Positions 50,555-60,438 of a stretch of DNA of 64,000 nucleotides are shown piece after piece. The position numbers and the translations under genes are program-made. The notes beneath the pieces are model-generated. The model had not been told where the DNA came from, did not search any database, and worked only from the letters and a program-made list of their open reading frames with translations. The DNA lies in NCBI RefSeq assembly GCF_013425525.1, contig NZ_JACCKA010000092.1, positions 1-64,000 on the forward strand, written 5' to 3'. Each line of letters starts with the position of its first letter. Position 1 is the stretch's first letter. The DNA comes from Luteimonas salinisoli. GTDB taxonomy: Bacteria > Pseudomonadota > Gammaproteobacteria > Xanthomonadales > Xanthomonadaceae.

Positions 50555-51639
50555 CAGCGCACCTTCAGCGTGGCCAGGCCGACCAGCACCAGGATCACCG
50601 AGATGATCCAGAAGCGCACGATCACCCGAGGCTCCGGCCAGCCCTTGAGTTCGAAATGGTGGTGGATCGGCGCCATCCGGAACACCCGACGCCCGGTGAG
50701 CTTGAACGAGGCGACCTGGATCATCACCGAGAGCGTCTCGATCACGAAGATGCCGCCCATGATCACCAGCACCAGTTCCTGGCGGACGATCACCGCGATG
50801 GTGCCGAGCACCGCGCCCAGCGCCAGCGCGCCGATGTCGCCCATGAACACCATCGCCGGATAGGTGTTGAACCACAGGAAGCCGAGCCCCGCGCCGGCGA
50901 TCGCCGCACAGATGATCACCAGCTCCCCGGCGCCGGGGATGCGCGGAATCTGCAGGTACTCGGCGAACTGCGCATGCCCCGAGGCGTAGGCGAACACGCC
51001 GAGCGCGCAGGCCACCAGCACGGTGGGCATGATCGCCAGCCCGTCCAGTCCGTCGGTGAGGTTGACGGCATTGGAGAAGCCGACGATCCAGAAGTACGCC
51101 AGCGCCACGAAGGTGATGCCGACCATCGGCAGCGCGATCGCCTTGAACAGCGGGATGTAGAACGTGGTCGATGCCGGCACGTCGGCGGTGTAGTACAGGT
51201 AGAGCCCGGCGGCCAGGCCGAACAGCGACTGCAGCAGGTACTTCCACCGCGACTTCAGGCCGTTCGGGTCGCGGCGCACGATCTTGATCCAGTCGTCGTA
51301 CCAGCCGATCGCGCCGAAGGCCAGCATCACCGCCAGCACCACCCAGACGTACTTGTTGCGCAGGTCGCCCCACAGCAGCACCGCGGCCAGCACCGCGATC
51401 AGGATCAGCGCGCCACCCATGGTCGGGGTGCCGGCCTTGGAGAAATGCGTCTGCGGGCCGTCCTGGCGGATCGGCTGGCCGCCCTTGTACTGGGCCAGCT
51501 TGCGGATCAGCGGCGGCCCCCACCACAGCGACAGCAGCAGCGCGGTCAGCGCCGCGAGGATGCCGCGGAAGGTGAGGTAGTTGAACAGCCCGAAGAAGCT
51601 CTCCAGACCCTGCAGCCAGCGCGCCAGCTCAAGCAGCAT
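50554..51639 (-). CDS. mraY: Phospho-N-acetylmuramoyl-pentapeptide transferase
   Basis: MraY makes lipid I on undecaprenyl phosphate. The 361-residue protein has the usual ten membrane segments. Catalytic motifs are present: GWYDDWIKI with the Asp pair, [27 protein letters not shown] and [13 protein letters not shown]. The length is standard. It overlaps murF by 11 bp. Confidence 0.98.
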   Translation of the reverse strand: MLLELARWLQGLESFFGLFNYLTFRGILAALTALLLSLWWGPPLIRKLAQYKGGQPIRQDGPQTHFSKAGTPTMGGALILIAVLAAVLLWGDLRNKYVWVVLAVMLAFGAIGWYDDWIKIVRRDPNGLKSRWKYLLQSLFGLAAGLYLYYTADVPASTTFYIPLFKAIALPMVGITFVALAYFWIVGFSNAVNLTDGLDGLAIMPTVLVACALGVFAYASGHAQFAEYLQIPRIPGAGELVIICAAIAGAGLGFLWFNTYPAMVFMGDIGALALGAVLGTIAVIVRQELVLVIMGGIFVIETLSVMIQVASFKLTGRRVFRMAPIHHHFELKGWPEPRVIVRFWIISVILVLVGLATLKVR

Positions 51640-53047
51640 CGGCGGATTCCTCCTCGGTCGGCATTGCGGAGACGATCCGCTCCATCGCGCTGCTGCGCGA
51701 ACCCTTCACCAGCACGCGCACGGGCGCCCCCGCGTCGCCGCCGGCCCTCGTCGCCGCATCCAGATCGGCGCGCAGCGCCGCGGCAACGGCCTGGTGCGAG
51801 TCGAAGCAGCGCCCGCCGTCGCCGAAGGCCCGCGCCGCCGCCGCGCTCAGCGGCCCGAGCGCGTACAGGCGCGCCAGCCCGCTCCGGCGCGCCCGGTTCC
51901 CCGCCTCGGCATGGAGGGCTTCGGCATCCGGGCCGAGTTCGCCCATGTCGCCCAATACCAGCCAGCCCTCGCCCGGCGCCGCGGCGAGGGTGTCGATCGC
52001 GGCCGCCAGCGAACCCGGATTCGCGTTGTAGCTGTCGTCGATCAGCACCGCGCCGCCGGCCAGGCGATGCCTGGCGAGCCGACCGGCGACCGGCCGCGCA
52101 GCGGCCAGGCCGGTGGCGATCGTCACGGCATCGGCACCGGCGGCGGCCACCGCCAGCGCCGCGGCGGCAAGCGCGTTGCGGACGTTGTGGCGGCCGGGCA
52201 ACGGCAGTGCGACCTCGGCCTCGCCGTCCGGCAGCACCAGCACGAAGCGCGAGCCGTCCTCGCCGCAGCGTACCTCGCGCGCCGTCACCTCCGCGCTCGC
52301 CTCCAGCCCGAAGCGCAGCAGGCGGCGGCCGTGGGCGCGCTCGGCGAAGTACGGCGCGAACGCATCGTCGGCGTTGATCACGGCGACGCCGTCGACCGGC
52401 AGCGCGTCGTAGATCGCCGCCTTGGTGTCGGCCACGCCGAGCAGGCTGCCCATCCGCTGCAGGTGCGCGGGAGCGACGTTGTTGACCAGGGCCACGCGCG
52501 GGCGCGCGACCGCGGTCAGCCAGGCGATGTCGCCGGGCTTGCCGGCGCCCATCTCGTAGATCGCGTAGCCGGCGTCCTCGGGCGCGTCGATCACCGCCAG
52601 CGGCAGCCCGATCTCGTTGTTGCGGTTGCCGGGATTGGCATAGGCGCTGCCGACGCGCTGCAGGATCGACAGCAGCATCTGCTTGACCCCGGTCTTGCCG
52701 TTGCTGCCGGTGATGGCGATCACCCGCGAACCGCGCGCGTGCTGCAGCGCCGCGGCCAGGGCGGCCAGCCCCTGCACCGTATCGCCCACCACCACCTGCG
52801 GCAGCGCGGCCTCGCAGGGCCGCGACACCAGCGCCGCGCGCGCGCCCAGTTCCGCGGCGGCGCCGACGTGATCGTTGCCGTCGAAGCGCTCGCCGCGGAT
52901 CGCCACGAACAGCGCGGCGCGGCCGTCGCTGGCGTCGAAGCGACGGGTGTCGGTCTCCACGGCGTCGATCAGCACGTCGCCGGCGCTGCCGTTGTGCAGC
53001 GCGCCGCCGGTCCAGCGCGCGATGCGCGAGAGCGGGACCGGGATCAT
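51629..53047 (-). CDS. murF: UDP-MurNAc-tripeptide-D-Ala-D-Ala ligase
   Basis: MurF adds the D-Ala-D-Ala dipeptide to complete the pentapeptide precursor. The 472-residue Mur ligase has the P-loop [15 protein letters not shown] (with Gly where many members have Thr/Ser), [27 protein letters not shown] and [15 protein letters not shown]. Its ATG overlaps the murE stop (ATGA), and it overlaps mraY by 11 bp. Confidence 0.97.
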   Translation of the reverse strand: MIPVPLSRIARWTGGALHNGSAGDVLIDAVETDTRRFDASDGRAALFVAIRGERFDGNDHVGAAAELGARAALVSRPCEAALPQVVVGDTVQGLAALAAALQHARGSRVIAITGSNGKTGVKQMLLSILQRVGSAYANPGNRNNEIGLPLAVIDAPEDAGYAIYEMGAGKPGDIAWLTAVARPRVALVNNVAPAHLQRMGSLLGVADTKAAIYDALPVDGVAVINADDAFAPYFAERAHGRRLLRFGLEASAEVTAREVRCGEDGSRFVLVLPDGEAEVALPLPGRHNVRNALAAAALAVAAAGADAVTIATGLAAARPVAGRLARHRLAGGAVLIDDSYNANPGSLAAAIDTLAAAPGEGWLVLGDMGELGPDAEALHAEAGNRARRSGLARLYALGPLSAAAARAFGDGGRCFDSHQAVAAALRADLDAATRAGGDAGAPVRVLVKGSRSSAMERIVSAMPTEEESADAA

Positions 53048-54633
53048 GCCCTGCCCGCCAGCGCCGCAGCCGCGGCCTCGGTGTCGTCGAAGGGATGGCG
53101 CACGCCGTCGATCTCCTGGTAGGGCTCGTGGCCCTTGCCGGCCACCAGCACGATGTCGCCCGGCCCCGCCCCGCCGATGGCGCGGGCGATCGCACGGCGG
53201 CGGTCGCGCAGCACGGCCACCGCGGCGCGGTCGACGAACCCCGCCAGGACGTCGGCGACGATGGCATCGCCGTCCTCGCGGCGCGGATTGTCGTCGGTGA
53301 CGATCACCGCGTCGGCGCCGGCCTCGGCGATCGCCGCCATTTGCGGCCGCTTGCCGCGGTCGCGCTCGCCACCGCAGCCGAACACGCAGACGACGCGGCC
53401 GCGCGCGTGCGCGCGCAGGCTGGACAGCGCCTGCTCCAGCGCGTCGGGGGTATGGGCATAGTCGATCACCACCACCGGCTGGCCGTTCCCGCCCAGGCGG
53501 TTCATGCGGCCCGCCACCGGCAGCAGCCGCGACAGCGCCGCGGCGATCGCCGCCGGGGCATCGCCAAGGGCGTGCAGCGTGCCCGCCACGGCGAGCAGGT
53601 TGTCGACGTTGAACCTCCCCAGCAGCGGGGAACGCACCGCGTGCACGGCGTCGCCGATGTGCAGGTCGAAGGCGATGCCGTCGCCGTCCAGGATCAGGCC
53701 CGTGGCCCGCACCGCGGCAGCTGCCTCGCCGCGCGCGCTGATGCCGATCGCCCGGGGCCTTTCGTCTTCCGCGCCTGTGGAGGCTGCGTCGGATCGCGTC
53801 CCGGAAACGTGCAGGCGATCCGCTTCCCCCGCAGCAAGCGGGACAGCGGGACCGGAGCCGTCGGCTCGCACCGGCAGGGACCCGTCCAACCGCGCGTACA
53901 GGGCGCGGCCGAAGGCGTCGTCGAGGTTGAGCACCGCCGCCTGCAGCCCGGGCCAGGCGAACAGGCGCGCCTTGGCGCCGCCGTAGGTGTCCATGTCGCC
54001 GTGGTAGTCGAGGTGGTCGCGGGTGAGATTGGTGAACACGGCGACGCGGAAGTGCACGCCGTCCACGCGCCCCTGGTCGAGCGCGTGCGAGCTGACCTCC
54101 ATGGCCACCGCCTCGGCGCCGGCATCGCGCAACCGCGCCAGCAGCGCATGCATCTGCGAGACCTGCGGGGTGGTGAAGCCGGTCGCCTCGACCTGGCCAT
54201 GCAGCCCGGCGCCGAGCGTGCCGATGCTGCCGGCGCGCAGGCCGCGCAGCGTCCAGGCCTGCGCCAGCAGCTGCACGGTGGAGGTCTTGCCGTTGGTACC
54301 GGTGACCCCGACCGTGGCCATCGCCGCCGAAGGCGCGCCATGCAGGCGATCGGCCATCGCGCCCAGGCGCGCGCGCAGCCCGGGCACGGCGATGGCGTCG
54401 CCCGGCACCTGCACGTCGGCCGGCGCCGGCGGCTCGAACAGGACCGCGCTGGCGCCGGCGGCGCGCGCCTGCGCGGCGAAGCGCAGCCCGTGGGTGCCGA
54501 ACCCCGGCAGGGCGACGAAGGCCTCGCCGGCGCGCAGCGCGCGGCTGTCCTGCGAGAGCCCGGCGATCCGCAGGCCGGGCGGCGCCCCCGGAACGTCCGG
54601 CAGCAGGTCGGCCAGGGCGATGGCGGCGCTCAT
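53044..54633 (-). CDS. murE: UDP-MurNAc-tripeptide synthetase (meso-diaminopimelate-adding)
   Basis: MurE adds meso-diaminopimelate to UDP-MurNAc-L-Ala-D-Glu. The 529-residue protein has the P-loop [42 protein letters not shown] and the substrate-specificity motif DDNPRREDG, which indicates diaminopimelate rather than lysine. A segment near residues 245-300 is longer than usual ([18 protein letters not shown]). Both ends overlap neighbours by 4 bp. Confidence 0.97.
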   Translation of the reverse strand: MSAAIALADLLPDVPGAPPGLRIAGLSQDSRALRAGEAFVALPGFGTHGLRFAAQARAAGASAVLFEPPAPADVQVPGDAIAVPGLRARLGAMADRLHGAPSAAMATVGVTGTNGKTSTVQLLAQAWTLRGLRAGSIGTLGAGLHGQVEATGFTTPQVSQMHALLARLRDAGAEAVAMEVSSHALDQGRVDGVHFRVAVFTNLTRDHLDYHGDMDTYGGAKARLFAWPGLQAAVLNLDDAFGRALYARLDGSLPVRADGSGPAVPLAAGEADRLHVSGTRSDAASTGAEDERPRAIGISARGEAAAAVRATGLILDGDGIAFDLHIGDAVHAVRSPLLGRFNVDNLLAVAGTLHALGDAPAAIAAALSRLLPVAGRMNRLGGNGQPVVVIDYAHTPDALEQALSSLRAHARGRVVCVFGCGGERDRGKRPQMAAIAEAGADAVIVTDDNPRREDGDAIVADVLAGFVDRAAVAVLRDRRRAIARAIGGAGPGDIVLVAGKGHEPYQEIDGVRHPFDDTEAAAAALAGRA

Positions 54634-56414
54634 CGCCGCGCCTCCCGCGCCGCGGCGGCGGCGCGCCCGGCGTCGGCCTGGGCCTGCGCCGCCAGCCAGG
54701 TGTCGATGTCGTCGGGCGGCACGTCCATCAGCCGCAGCGCACCTTCCATGACGTTCTTGAACACCGGCGCGGAGACCCAGCCGCCGCCGTACATGTTGCC
54801 GGTGGTGTCGGGATCGTCGATCACCACCACCATCGAGAAGCGCGGGTTCTCCACTGGCACCAGGCCGGCGAAGAACGCGACGTAGCGGCGCGCATAGCCG
54901 CCGCCGCTGGCCTTGCGCGCGGTGCCGGTCTTGCCGGCGACGTGGTAGCCGAGGATCGCCGCGCGGGTGGCGGTGCCGCCGGTCTCGGTGACCGTCTGCA
55001 TCATCCGCATGATCTGCCGCGAAATGGCGGGGTCGAGCACCTGCCGCGATTCGTTGTGCTGGCCCTTGACGAAGGTCGGCGGCGTCAGCCGGCCGTCGTT
55101 GCCGAGCGCGGCGTACGCGGTGGCGATCTGCAGCGGCGTGGCCGACAGGCCGTAGCCGTAGGACAGTGTCTGCTTGGTGGTGCCGCTCCAGCGCGCCGGC
55201 TCCGGGAACAGGCCCGGGGCCTCGCCGGGGAACCCGCTTCCGGTGCTGCTGCCGTAGCCGAACCGCCGCAGGAACTCGTAGAACTGCCGGTCCGGCATCT
55301 GCGCCGCCAGCTTGGAGACGCCGACGTTGGAGCTCTTGGTGATCACCCCGGTGACGTCGAGCACGCCGTAGTTGCGGAAATCGCTGGTGCGGTAGCGTCC
55401 GTTGGGAATCCAGCCGGGATTGGTGTCGACGCGGGTGCCGGGCGTCACCAGTCCCGCCTCGAGCGCCGCGGCCACGGTCAGCGGCTTCATCGTCGAGCCG
55501 GGTTCGATCAGGTCGGTGACCGCGCGGTTGCGGCGCGCGTCGCGGTCGCCGCCGGTGACCACGTGCGGGTTGAACGCCGGCAGGTTCGCCATCGCCAGCA
55601 CCTCGCCGGTGGCCACGTCCAGCACCACCGCCGAGCCGGCGCTGGCGCCGGTCTGGCGGATGGCGTTGCGCAGCTCGCGATGGGCCAGGAACTGGATGCG
55701 GCGGTCGATGCTCAGGGTCAGGTCGCGGCCCGGCTCCGCGGGACGCACCAGGTCGACGTTCTCGACGATCCGGCCGCGGCGGTCGCGGATCACCCGCTGC
55801 GCGCCGGGATTGCCGCGCAGCCAGTCGTCGAAGGCCAGCTCGATGCCCTCCTGGCCGAGATCGTCGATGTTGGTGAAGCCGAGCACGTGTGCCAGCGCCT
55901 CGCCCTGCGGGTAGAAGCGGCGGAACTCGCGCTGGCTGAACACCCCGGGCACGCCGAGCGCCAGCACCTTCTGCGCCGCCGCCGGGTGGATGCGGCGCTG
56001 CCCGGGCAGGTACATGAACTCCTTGTCCGCGCGCTGGGCGACATTGCGCGCCAGCGCGTCGGGGTCGGCGTCGATCGCGGCGGCCAGCTCGACGATGCGC
56101 TCGGGGTGCTTGACCAGTTCCTGGGGGTTGGCCCACAGCGATGCCACCGGGGTGGAGATCGCCAGTGGCTCCCCATTGCGGTCGGTGATCATGCCGCGCG
56201 ATGTGGCGATGGGCAGTTCGCGCAGGAAGCGCGAATCGGCCTTCTGCTGGTAGTACGCGTTGTCGATCAGCTGCAGGTCCACCGCGCGCCCGACCAGTAC
56301 CACCGAACACAGGCCGAGCGCGCCGGCGACCAGCGCCAGCCGCCCGCGCAGGTTGAACTGCGCGCGGGTGCGCGGGCGCTTGGCGTTTCCGCCGGGGATG
56401 CGGCGGAACCTCAT
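54630..56414 (-). CDS. ftsI: Septal transpeptidase FtsI (PBP3)
   Basis: FtsI crosslinks septal peptidoglycan together with FtsW. The 594-residue class B PBP has a cytoplasmic tail, one membrane helix ([20 protein letters not shown]) and the N-terminal PBP dimer domain. The transpeptidase motifs are the SxxK of EPGSTMKP, the SxN of TKSSNVGVS and KTGTARKA. The ATG was chosen because AGGAG precedes it; a TTG 13 codons upstream is less likely. Its stop overlaps the murE start. Confidence 0.95.
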   Translation of the reverse strand: MRFRRIPGGNAKRPRTRAQFNLRGRLALVAGALGLCSVVLVGRAVDLQLIDNAYYQQKADSRFLRELPIATSRGMITDRNGEPLAISTPVASLWANPQELVKHPERIVELAAAIDADPDALARNVAQRADKEFMYLPGQRRIHPAAAQKVLALGVPGVFSQREFRRFYPQGEALAHVLGFTNIDDLGQEGIELAFDDWLRGNPGAQRVIRDRRGRIVENVDLVRPAEPGRDLTLSIDRRIQFLAHRELRNAIRQTGASAGSAVVLDVATGEVLAMANLPAFNPHVVTGGDRDARRNRAVTDLIEPGSTMKPLTVAAALEAGLVTPGTRVDTNPGWIPNGRYRTSDFRNYGVLDVTGVITKSSNVGVSKLAAQMPDRQFYEFLRRFGYGSSTGSGFPGEAPGLFPEPARWSGTTKQTLSYGYGLSATPLQIATAYAALGNDGRLTPPTFVKGQHNESRQVLDPAISRQIMRMMQTVTETGGTATRAAILGYHVAGKTGTARKASGGGYARRYVAFFAGLVPVENPRFSMVVVIDDPDTTGNMYGGGWVSAPVFKNVMEGALRLMDVPPDDIDTWLAAQAQADAGRAAAAAREARR

Positions 56415-56457
56415 CGCCGCGCTCCTGCGCGCGACGCGGCACTGGGCGCGCAACCGC

Positions 56458-56724
56458 TCATGGCCGGATCACCACGATGTCGGCGGTCTCGGGAAACTTC
56501 ATGCCCAGCCGCTGGCGCGCCACCTGGTCGATGCGGTTGCTCTCGGCCCAGGTCGCCTGCTCCAGCTGCAGCCGCCCGAAATCGATGTTGAGCTCGTCGC
56601 GCGCCGCCTCCAGCCGAGTCAGCTGGACGAACAATTGCCGATGCTGGTGCCGCGCGTGCACCACACCGATCGCGGTGATCACGCTGGCGAGCAGCAGGAT
56701 GGCCACGAGGATGCGGGCGATCAC
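56458..56724 (-). CDS. ftsL: Cell division protein FtsL
   Basis: FtsL is the small bitopic protein of the FtsQLB complex. The 88-residue protein has a membrane helix (residues 3-22, [20 protein letters not shown]) and a periplasmic coiled coil ([20 protein letters not shown]). Its GTG start overlaps the rsmH stop (GTGA), even though the rsmH end is made of repeat DNA. Confidence 0.92.
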   Translation of the reverse strand: MIARILVAILLLASVITAIGVVHARHQHRQLFVQLTRLEAARDELNIDFGRLQLEQATWAESNRIDQVARQRLGMKFPETADIVVIRP

Positions 56725-57791
56725 GGGCGCAGCTCCGCTGCGCCCGGGAATGGGGAATAGGGAATGGGGAATCGGAGGAGCGCGCCGCCGCTACCTGCCG
56801 CTGCACCGGCGCTCCGCCCTCCCGCTTTCCCGATTCCCGATTCCCGATTCCCGATTCCCGGCTTCTCCGCCACCCGCAGCACCGCGCTGCGCGCACGCGG
56901 ATTGGCGGCGACCTCGGCGGCGTCGGCCTTGCGGGCGTCGCCGATCGCGATCAGGGAAGGTTCGAACGCGGGCGCTGCCGGCAGGCGGCGATTGCCGGGC
57001 GGCGGCTTGGCATGGCGGGCGATGTAGCGCTTGACGATGCGGTCCTCGAGCGAGTGGAAACTGATCACCGCCAGTCGCCCGCCAGGGCGAAGCGCCGCGT
57101 GCGCGGCCTCCAGGCCGGCCTCCAGATCCGCCAGCTCGCGATTGACGTGGATGCGCACGGCCTGGAAGGTGCGGGTGGCCGGGTGGATGTCGTGGCGCCC
57201 GCGCGGGACCACGCCGGCCACCAGCTCCGCGAGCTCGGCGGTGCGCGTCAGCGGCGCCTCGCCGCGGCGGGCGACGATCGCGCGGGCGATGCGCCGGCTC
57301 ATGCGCTCTTCGCCGTACGTCCACAGCACGTCGGCGATCTCGCGCTCCTCGGCGCGCGCCAGCCACTCGGCCGCGCTCTCGCCGGCGTCCGGATCCATGC
57401 GCATGTCGAGCGGACCGTCCTTTCCGAAACTGAAACCGCGCCCGGCGACGTCGAGCTGCGGCGACGACACGCCCAGGTCGAGCAGCACGCCGTCCAGGCC
57501 CCCGCGCACCGGCGCCCAGTCCGCCAGCGCGGCGAAGCTGCCCCGACGGATCGCCACGCGCGGATCGGCGCCGAACTCGCGCTCGGCAACGGCGATCGCT
57601 TCGGGATCCTTGTCCATCAGCAGCAGCCGACCTCCGGGGCCCAGGCGTTCGAGCACGCGTCGGGCATGACCGCCGCGGCCGAACGTGCCGTCCAGATAGG
57701 CTCCATCCCCGATCACCCGCAGCCCTTCCATGACCTGCGCGACCATCACAGGAAGGTGGCCGGACCGGGCGTCCGCGCCACCCGCGCTCAC
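56721..57791 (-). CDS. rsmH: 16S rRNA (cytosine1402-N4)-methyltransferase with repeat-derived tail
   Basis: RsmH (MraW) methylates C1402 of 16S rRNA. The protein shows [13 protein letters not shown], the SAM motif [52 protein letters not shown] and the usual end [10 protein letters not shown]. About 50 extra residues follow that translate heptad element D ([14 protein letters not shown], then [10 protein letters not shown]), making 356 residues instead of about 305. The GTG start overlaps mraZ, and the stop overlaps ftsL. Confidence 0.93.
   Translation of the reverse strand: MSAGGADARSGHLPVMVAQVMEGLRVIGDGAYLDGTFGRGGHARRVLERLGPGGRLLLMDKDPEAIAVAEREFGADPRVAIRRGSFAALADWAPVRGGLDGVLLDLGVSSPQLDVAGRGFSFGKDGPLDMRMDPDAGESAAEWLARAEEREIADVLWTYGEERMSRRIARAIVARRGEAPLTRTAELAELVAGVVPRGRHDIHPATRTFQAVRIHVNRELADLEAGLEAAHAALRPGGRLAVISFHSLEDRIVKRYIARHAKPPPGNRRLPAAPAFEPSLIAIGDARKADAAEVAANPRARSAVLRVAEKPGIGNRESGIGKAGGRSAGAAAGSGGALLRFPIPYSPFPGAAELRP
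56744..56864. repeat. Heptad inverted element D (inside the rsmH 3' end)
   Basis: The left arm (56744-56775) has GGGAATG, GGGAATA, GGGAATG and GGGAATC units. The right arm (about 56825-56862) has five complementary CGATTCC-type units. The loop is the shortest of the four, about 50 bp. The element is translated as the C-terminus of RsmH. Confidence 0.85.
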
Positions 57792-58234
57792 AACCTCAAC
57801 TCGAGCATGTGCTCGCTCAGATCCTCGTCAGAGATGGTCTGGCGGATCTGCGCGTGATGCGCCTGCTCGCTCCACAGTTCGAATTTGTCGCCCATGCCCA
57901 GCAGCACCGCCCGGCGCTCGATGCCCACCGCGCTGCGATGGCTGGCGGGAATGCCGATCCGGCTGCTGCCGTCGAGCTCCACCGGCGCCGCCGAGCCGAC
58001 CAGGTTGCGCTGCATGCGGCGGTGCGCGGACAGCGTCCCGGGCAGGGCGTTGACCGCGTCGCGCACCCGCTCCCACTCCTTCTCCGGATAGAGGAACAGG
58101 CAGCCGGACTCGAACGGGTTGTAGGTGATCACCAGGCGATTGCCGCACGCGCGCGCGACGAGATCCCGGTAGGCGGTCGGAATCGCCAGCCGGCCCTTCT
58201 CGTCGATGGTGATGGCGGTCTCGCCCTGGAACAC
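57788..58234 (-). CDS. mraZ: Transcriptional regulator MraZ
   Basis: MraZ binds repeats in its own promoter and controls the dcw operon. The 148-residue protein has two AbrB-like swapped-hairpin domains: [23 protein letters not shown] and [17 protein letters not shown], reported by their cores [10 protein letters not shown] and [10 protein letters not shown]. The GTG start is followed by the conserved FQGE. The gene lies downstream of a good promoter with four MraZ boxes, and its stop overlaps the rsmH GTG. Confidence 0.96.
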   Translation of the reverse strand: MFQGETAITIDEKGRLAIPTAYRDLVARACGNRLVITYNPFESGCLFLYPEKEWERVRDAVNALPGTLSAHRRMQRNLVGSAAPVELDGSSRIGIPASHRSAVGIERRAVLLGMGDKFELWSEQAHHAQIRQTISDEDLSEHMLELRL

Positions 58235-58284
58235 AACAATCCTGCCCGGAATGCCCGTCTGCGGCGGGCTTCATTGCCGCGGAA

Positions 58285-58319
58285 CACCACTGGATTCCCG
58301 GTAGTCCCACGAATTGCCA
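58285..58319 (-). promoter_or_regulatory. MraZ operator boxes
   Basis: Read on the minus strand, TGGCA, TGGGA, GGGAA and TGGTG repeat at an exact 10-bp period. Known MraZ sites are TGGGN boxes spaced by 5 nt. They overlap the predicted transcription start. Confidence 0.75.
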
Positions 58320-58347
58320 CCTTATGACCCGGTTCTGGGGTTGTCAA
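58319..58347 (-). promoter_or_regulatory. dcw operon promoter (Pmra)
   Basis: On the minus strand a perfect TTGACA (58347-58342), 17 bp, then TAAGGT (58324-58319). The start point should be near 58312, with a leader of about 78 nt to mraZ. Confidence 0.75.
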
Positions 58348-58417
58348 CAACTTTGCTGGGGCGATTTCATCAGGCAGGTCAATGACTTGCGCCCGACTTC
58401 AGAGACTTGTTCAAGCT

Positions 58418-58426
58418 TTATCCACA
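58418..58426 (+). promoter_or_regulatory. Consensus DnaA box upstream of mraZ
   Basis: TTATCCACA is an exact match to the strict DnaA-binding 9-mer. It lies about 70 bp upstream of the -35 box of the dcw promoter. One exact 9-mer can occur by chance, but is uncommon in DNA of this GC content. Confidence 0.5.
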
Positions 58427-58438
58427 ACCCGCTGTTTC

Positions 58439-58455
58439 GTCTCAAATTTTGAGAC
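58439..58455. promoter_or_regulatory. Palindrome GTCTCAAA-N-TTTGAGAC
   Basis: This is a perfect 8-bp inverted repeat with a one-base spacer. A further TGAGAC half lies at 58477-58482. Located between the divergent mraZ and lipoprotein genes, it looks like an operator for an unidentified regulator. The surrounding 58348-58684 stretch holds no gene. Confidence 0.5.
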
Positions 58456-58643
58456 AGCGCACGTTCTCCCCAATCCTGAGACACCGTTCAGGATGGCGTA
58501 AAGCCAATGTGAAGACCCTGTGCATGCCGGATGAAGACGCGCAATCGGGTGAGCCGCTGAGGCCGGAAGGCGGTCGCCGTGTTCGCCCGCCCGCCCAGCA
58601 CCGGGATGAAGGCGGCGTCGACGTGGCCGACGAAGGGGATTGA

Positions 58644-58649
58644 TATAAC
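58644..58649 (+). promoter_or_regulatory. Candidate -10 of the lipoprotein pair
   Basis: TATAAC lies 35 bp before the lipoprotein ATG; no clear -35 is seen. Confidence 0.35.
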
Positions 58650-58684
58650 GGCCCCGCGGCGCCCGCCGCGACAAGGAGATCGCC

Positions 58685-59230
58685 ATGTGGACTCGACACC
58701 TCGCCCTGGGCGCGTTGGTGGCCCTGGCCGGTACGTTCGCCGGTTGCCAGCGCGAGCCCGCCGCCGAACCCGAGCCTGCCGTCGCGCCCGCCCCCGCGGA
58801 GGAGTCGAACCCGGCCGTGCGCCCCGCCGAGCCGCCGGAAGAGGCGGCCGCCACCGGAATCGCCACGCAGCCGGGGCCAAATGGCTCGGAAGTGACACTG
58901 AAGGCGGTGCGCGTGACCGGCAATCTGGTGACCGTGGAACTCGCCTACCGGGCCCCATCCGATCGTGCCTTGAGCACGATCGTCAGGCTCGGCGACGTCA
59001 GCCTCATCGACGACGCCACGACCCAGCGCTACGAGGTGGTACAGGACGCCTCGGGCCGCTACATGGCCCAGCCGCTCTCGACCAGCGGCAACGCGGTGGT
59101 GCTGAGCCTCAGCGCCGGCGATACCGCCCAGGTCTCGTTCCGGTTCCCGGCGCCGCCGGCGTCTTCGCCGACCGTCTCGATCTCGATCCCGGAGGTGGGG
59201 CCGTTCGACGGCGTCCCCGTGCAGCGATGA
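58685..59230 (+). CDS. Putative lipoprotein of unknown function
   Basis: The 181-residue protein has a type II signal peptide (ALVALAGTFAGC, lipidated Cys21), a Pro/Ala/Glu-rich linker (residues 24-60) and a beta-rich domain with VTLKAVRVTGNLVTVELAYR and AQVSFRFPAPPASSPTVSI. I do not recognise a family with confidence. AAGGAGA precedes the ATG. It overlaps the OmpA-like gene by 4 bp (ATGA), so the two lipoproteins are co-translated and may work together at the outer membrane. Confidence 0.75.
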   Translation: MWTRHLALGALVALAGTFAGCQREPAAEPEPAVAPAPAEESNPAVRPAEPPEEAAATGIATQPGPNGSEVTLKAVRVTGNLVTVELAYRAPSDRALSTIVRLGDVSLIDDATTQRYEVVQDASGRYMAQPLSTSGNAVVLSLSAGDTAQVSFRFPAPPASSPTVSISIPEVGPFDGVPVQR

Positions 59231-59874
59231 TCCGCGCCACTGCGCTGGTCGCCGGAACGCTGCTGCTGGCGGCGTGCTCGCAGCCCCCCTCCAGCCCGCC
59301 AGCCGCCGCCGACAGCCCGCAGGCCGCGGAAGCCGCGGACCGGGATCGGACCGGGACGACCGCGCCCGACACCCCCGCCGCAACCTCGGCCGCGCCGTCA
59401 GCGCCCGGCGCGGCGGGTTCCGCCCTGACCGGCGGCGTGAGCGGGCTGTCGGGCGACGTCTCGTCGCTGGAAGCGCGCGTGGGCGCCCTCGGCGGCACCA
59501 TCACCGAGCATGAGATCGTCGTGCCACTGCCTGCCGACACCCTGTTCGACTTCGACCGCGCCGAGATCAGGCCGCAGGCCGAACCCGGCCTGCGGCAGCT
59601 GGCGCAGTTGCTGGCGCAGACCGAGGGGATCGCCCAGGTCGGCGGCCATACCGATGCCAAGGGCGACGACGAATACAACCTCGCGCTGTCGCAGCGGCGT
59701 GCGGATGCGGTGGTCGCATGGCTGGTCGGCGAGGGCGCGGTGCCAGCGTCCCGGCTGCAGGCGCGCGGGTTCGGCGAGGCGCAGCCGGTGGCACCGAACA
59801 CGACCGCCGACGGCGCCGACGATCCGGCAGGCCGCGCACGCAACCGCCGCGTGGAGGTGGTGATCGCCCGCTGA
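59227..59874 (+). CDS. OmpA-family lipoprotein
   Basis: The 215-residue protein has a lipobox LLLAAC (Cys17) and a long low-complexity linker. Its C-terminal OmpA domain begins at TEHEIVVPLPADTLFDFDRAEI and contains the peptidoglycan-binding pattern GGHTDAKGDDEYNLALSQRRADAV and RARNRRVEVVI, quoted here as landmarks; the key residues are Asp in GHTD and Arg in NRRVE. It should tie the outer membrane to the cell wall. It is the second gene of a coupled pair next to the dcw operon. Confidence 0.87.
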   Translation: MIRATALVAGTLLLAACSQPPSSPPAAADSPQAAEAADRDRTGTTAPDTPAATSAAPSAPGAAGSALTGGVSGLSGDVSSLEARVGALGGTITEHEIVVPLPADTLFDFDRAEIRPQAEPGLRQLAQLLAQTEGIAQVGGHTDAKGDDEYNLALSQRRADAVVAWLVGEGAVPASRLQARGFGEAQPVAPNTTADGADDPAGRARNRRVEVVIAR

Positions 59875-60019
59875 CCCGGGTTCCCGCCGACGAGGCCGGA
59901 TCGCCCGAAGGACTGCAAGTCGTCCGCCGCAGGAATCGCCCGGACGCATGGCGCGCGGGCGCACGCGCGTCGCGCACCCCTCGCTGGGCAGTTCGCCGAC
60001 GGTCGCGGCGGGAGGAAAG

Positions 60020-60386
60020 GTGGCGGAGCCGGCCGATAAGCCGGGTTCTGTCGTGGACAGTCATTCCTCTAGGCGCAGCGTCACCGCTACGCTCGAGCAG
60101 CCTACCCGGACCCGACGCGGGCCACGTCATGAGGTCCCTATTTGGCCTTGCTCCCGGTGGGGTTTGCCGTGCCGGTCCGTTGCCGGACTCGCGGTGCGCT
60201 CTTACCGCACCGTTTCACCCTTGCCTGATCCCTTTCGGGCCATCGGCGGTCTGCTCTCTGTTGCACTTTCCGTCGGCTCGCGCCGCCCAGGGGTTACCTG
60301 GCACCGTGCCCTGTGGAGCCCGGACTTTCCTCGGCACCCGCCGCCCCGGAGGGCATGGGTGACGCGACTGTCTGGCCGACTCCGCC
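60020..60386 (-). ncRNA. rnpB: RNase P RNA (type A)
   Basis: This is the catalytic RNA that matures the 5' ends of tRNAs. On the minus strand the 5' end has CCAGACAGTCGC, followed by GGAGGAAAGTCCGGGCTCC-like conserved core CR-I (here GAGGAAAGTCCGGGCTCC), GGTAAGGGTGAAACGG-like CR-II/III features, AGAGTGCAACAGAG-like segments and the 3' CGACAGAACCCGGCTTAT block. The 5' GGAGTCGGCC pairs with the 3' GGCCGGCTCC to form P1. The 3' end is estimated from P1. The position between rsmI and mraZ is common in gammaproteobacteria. The 59875-60019 stretch to its left holds nothing clear. Confidence 0.95.
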
Positions 60387-60392
60387 GCGGCC

Positions 60393-60398
60393 ATTGTA
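60393..60398 (-). promoter_or_regulatory. -10 box of rnpB
   Basis: TACAAT on the minus strand places the start point at about 60386, which agrees with the mapped 5' end of the RNA. The -35 region is GC-rich and weak. Confidence 0.6.
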
Positions 60399-60438
60399 TC
60401 CGGATCCCGGCCGTTGGCCGCGGCCCGCGGCGCGGCGT

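Noticed and set aside
44281-56864. Heptad arrays as a CRISPR array
   Set aside because: Units are 7 bp with no spacers between them and are arranged as inverted pairs; no cas genes are near.
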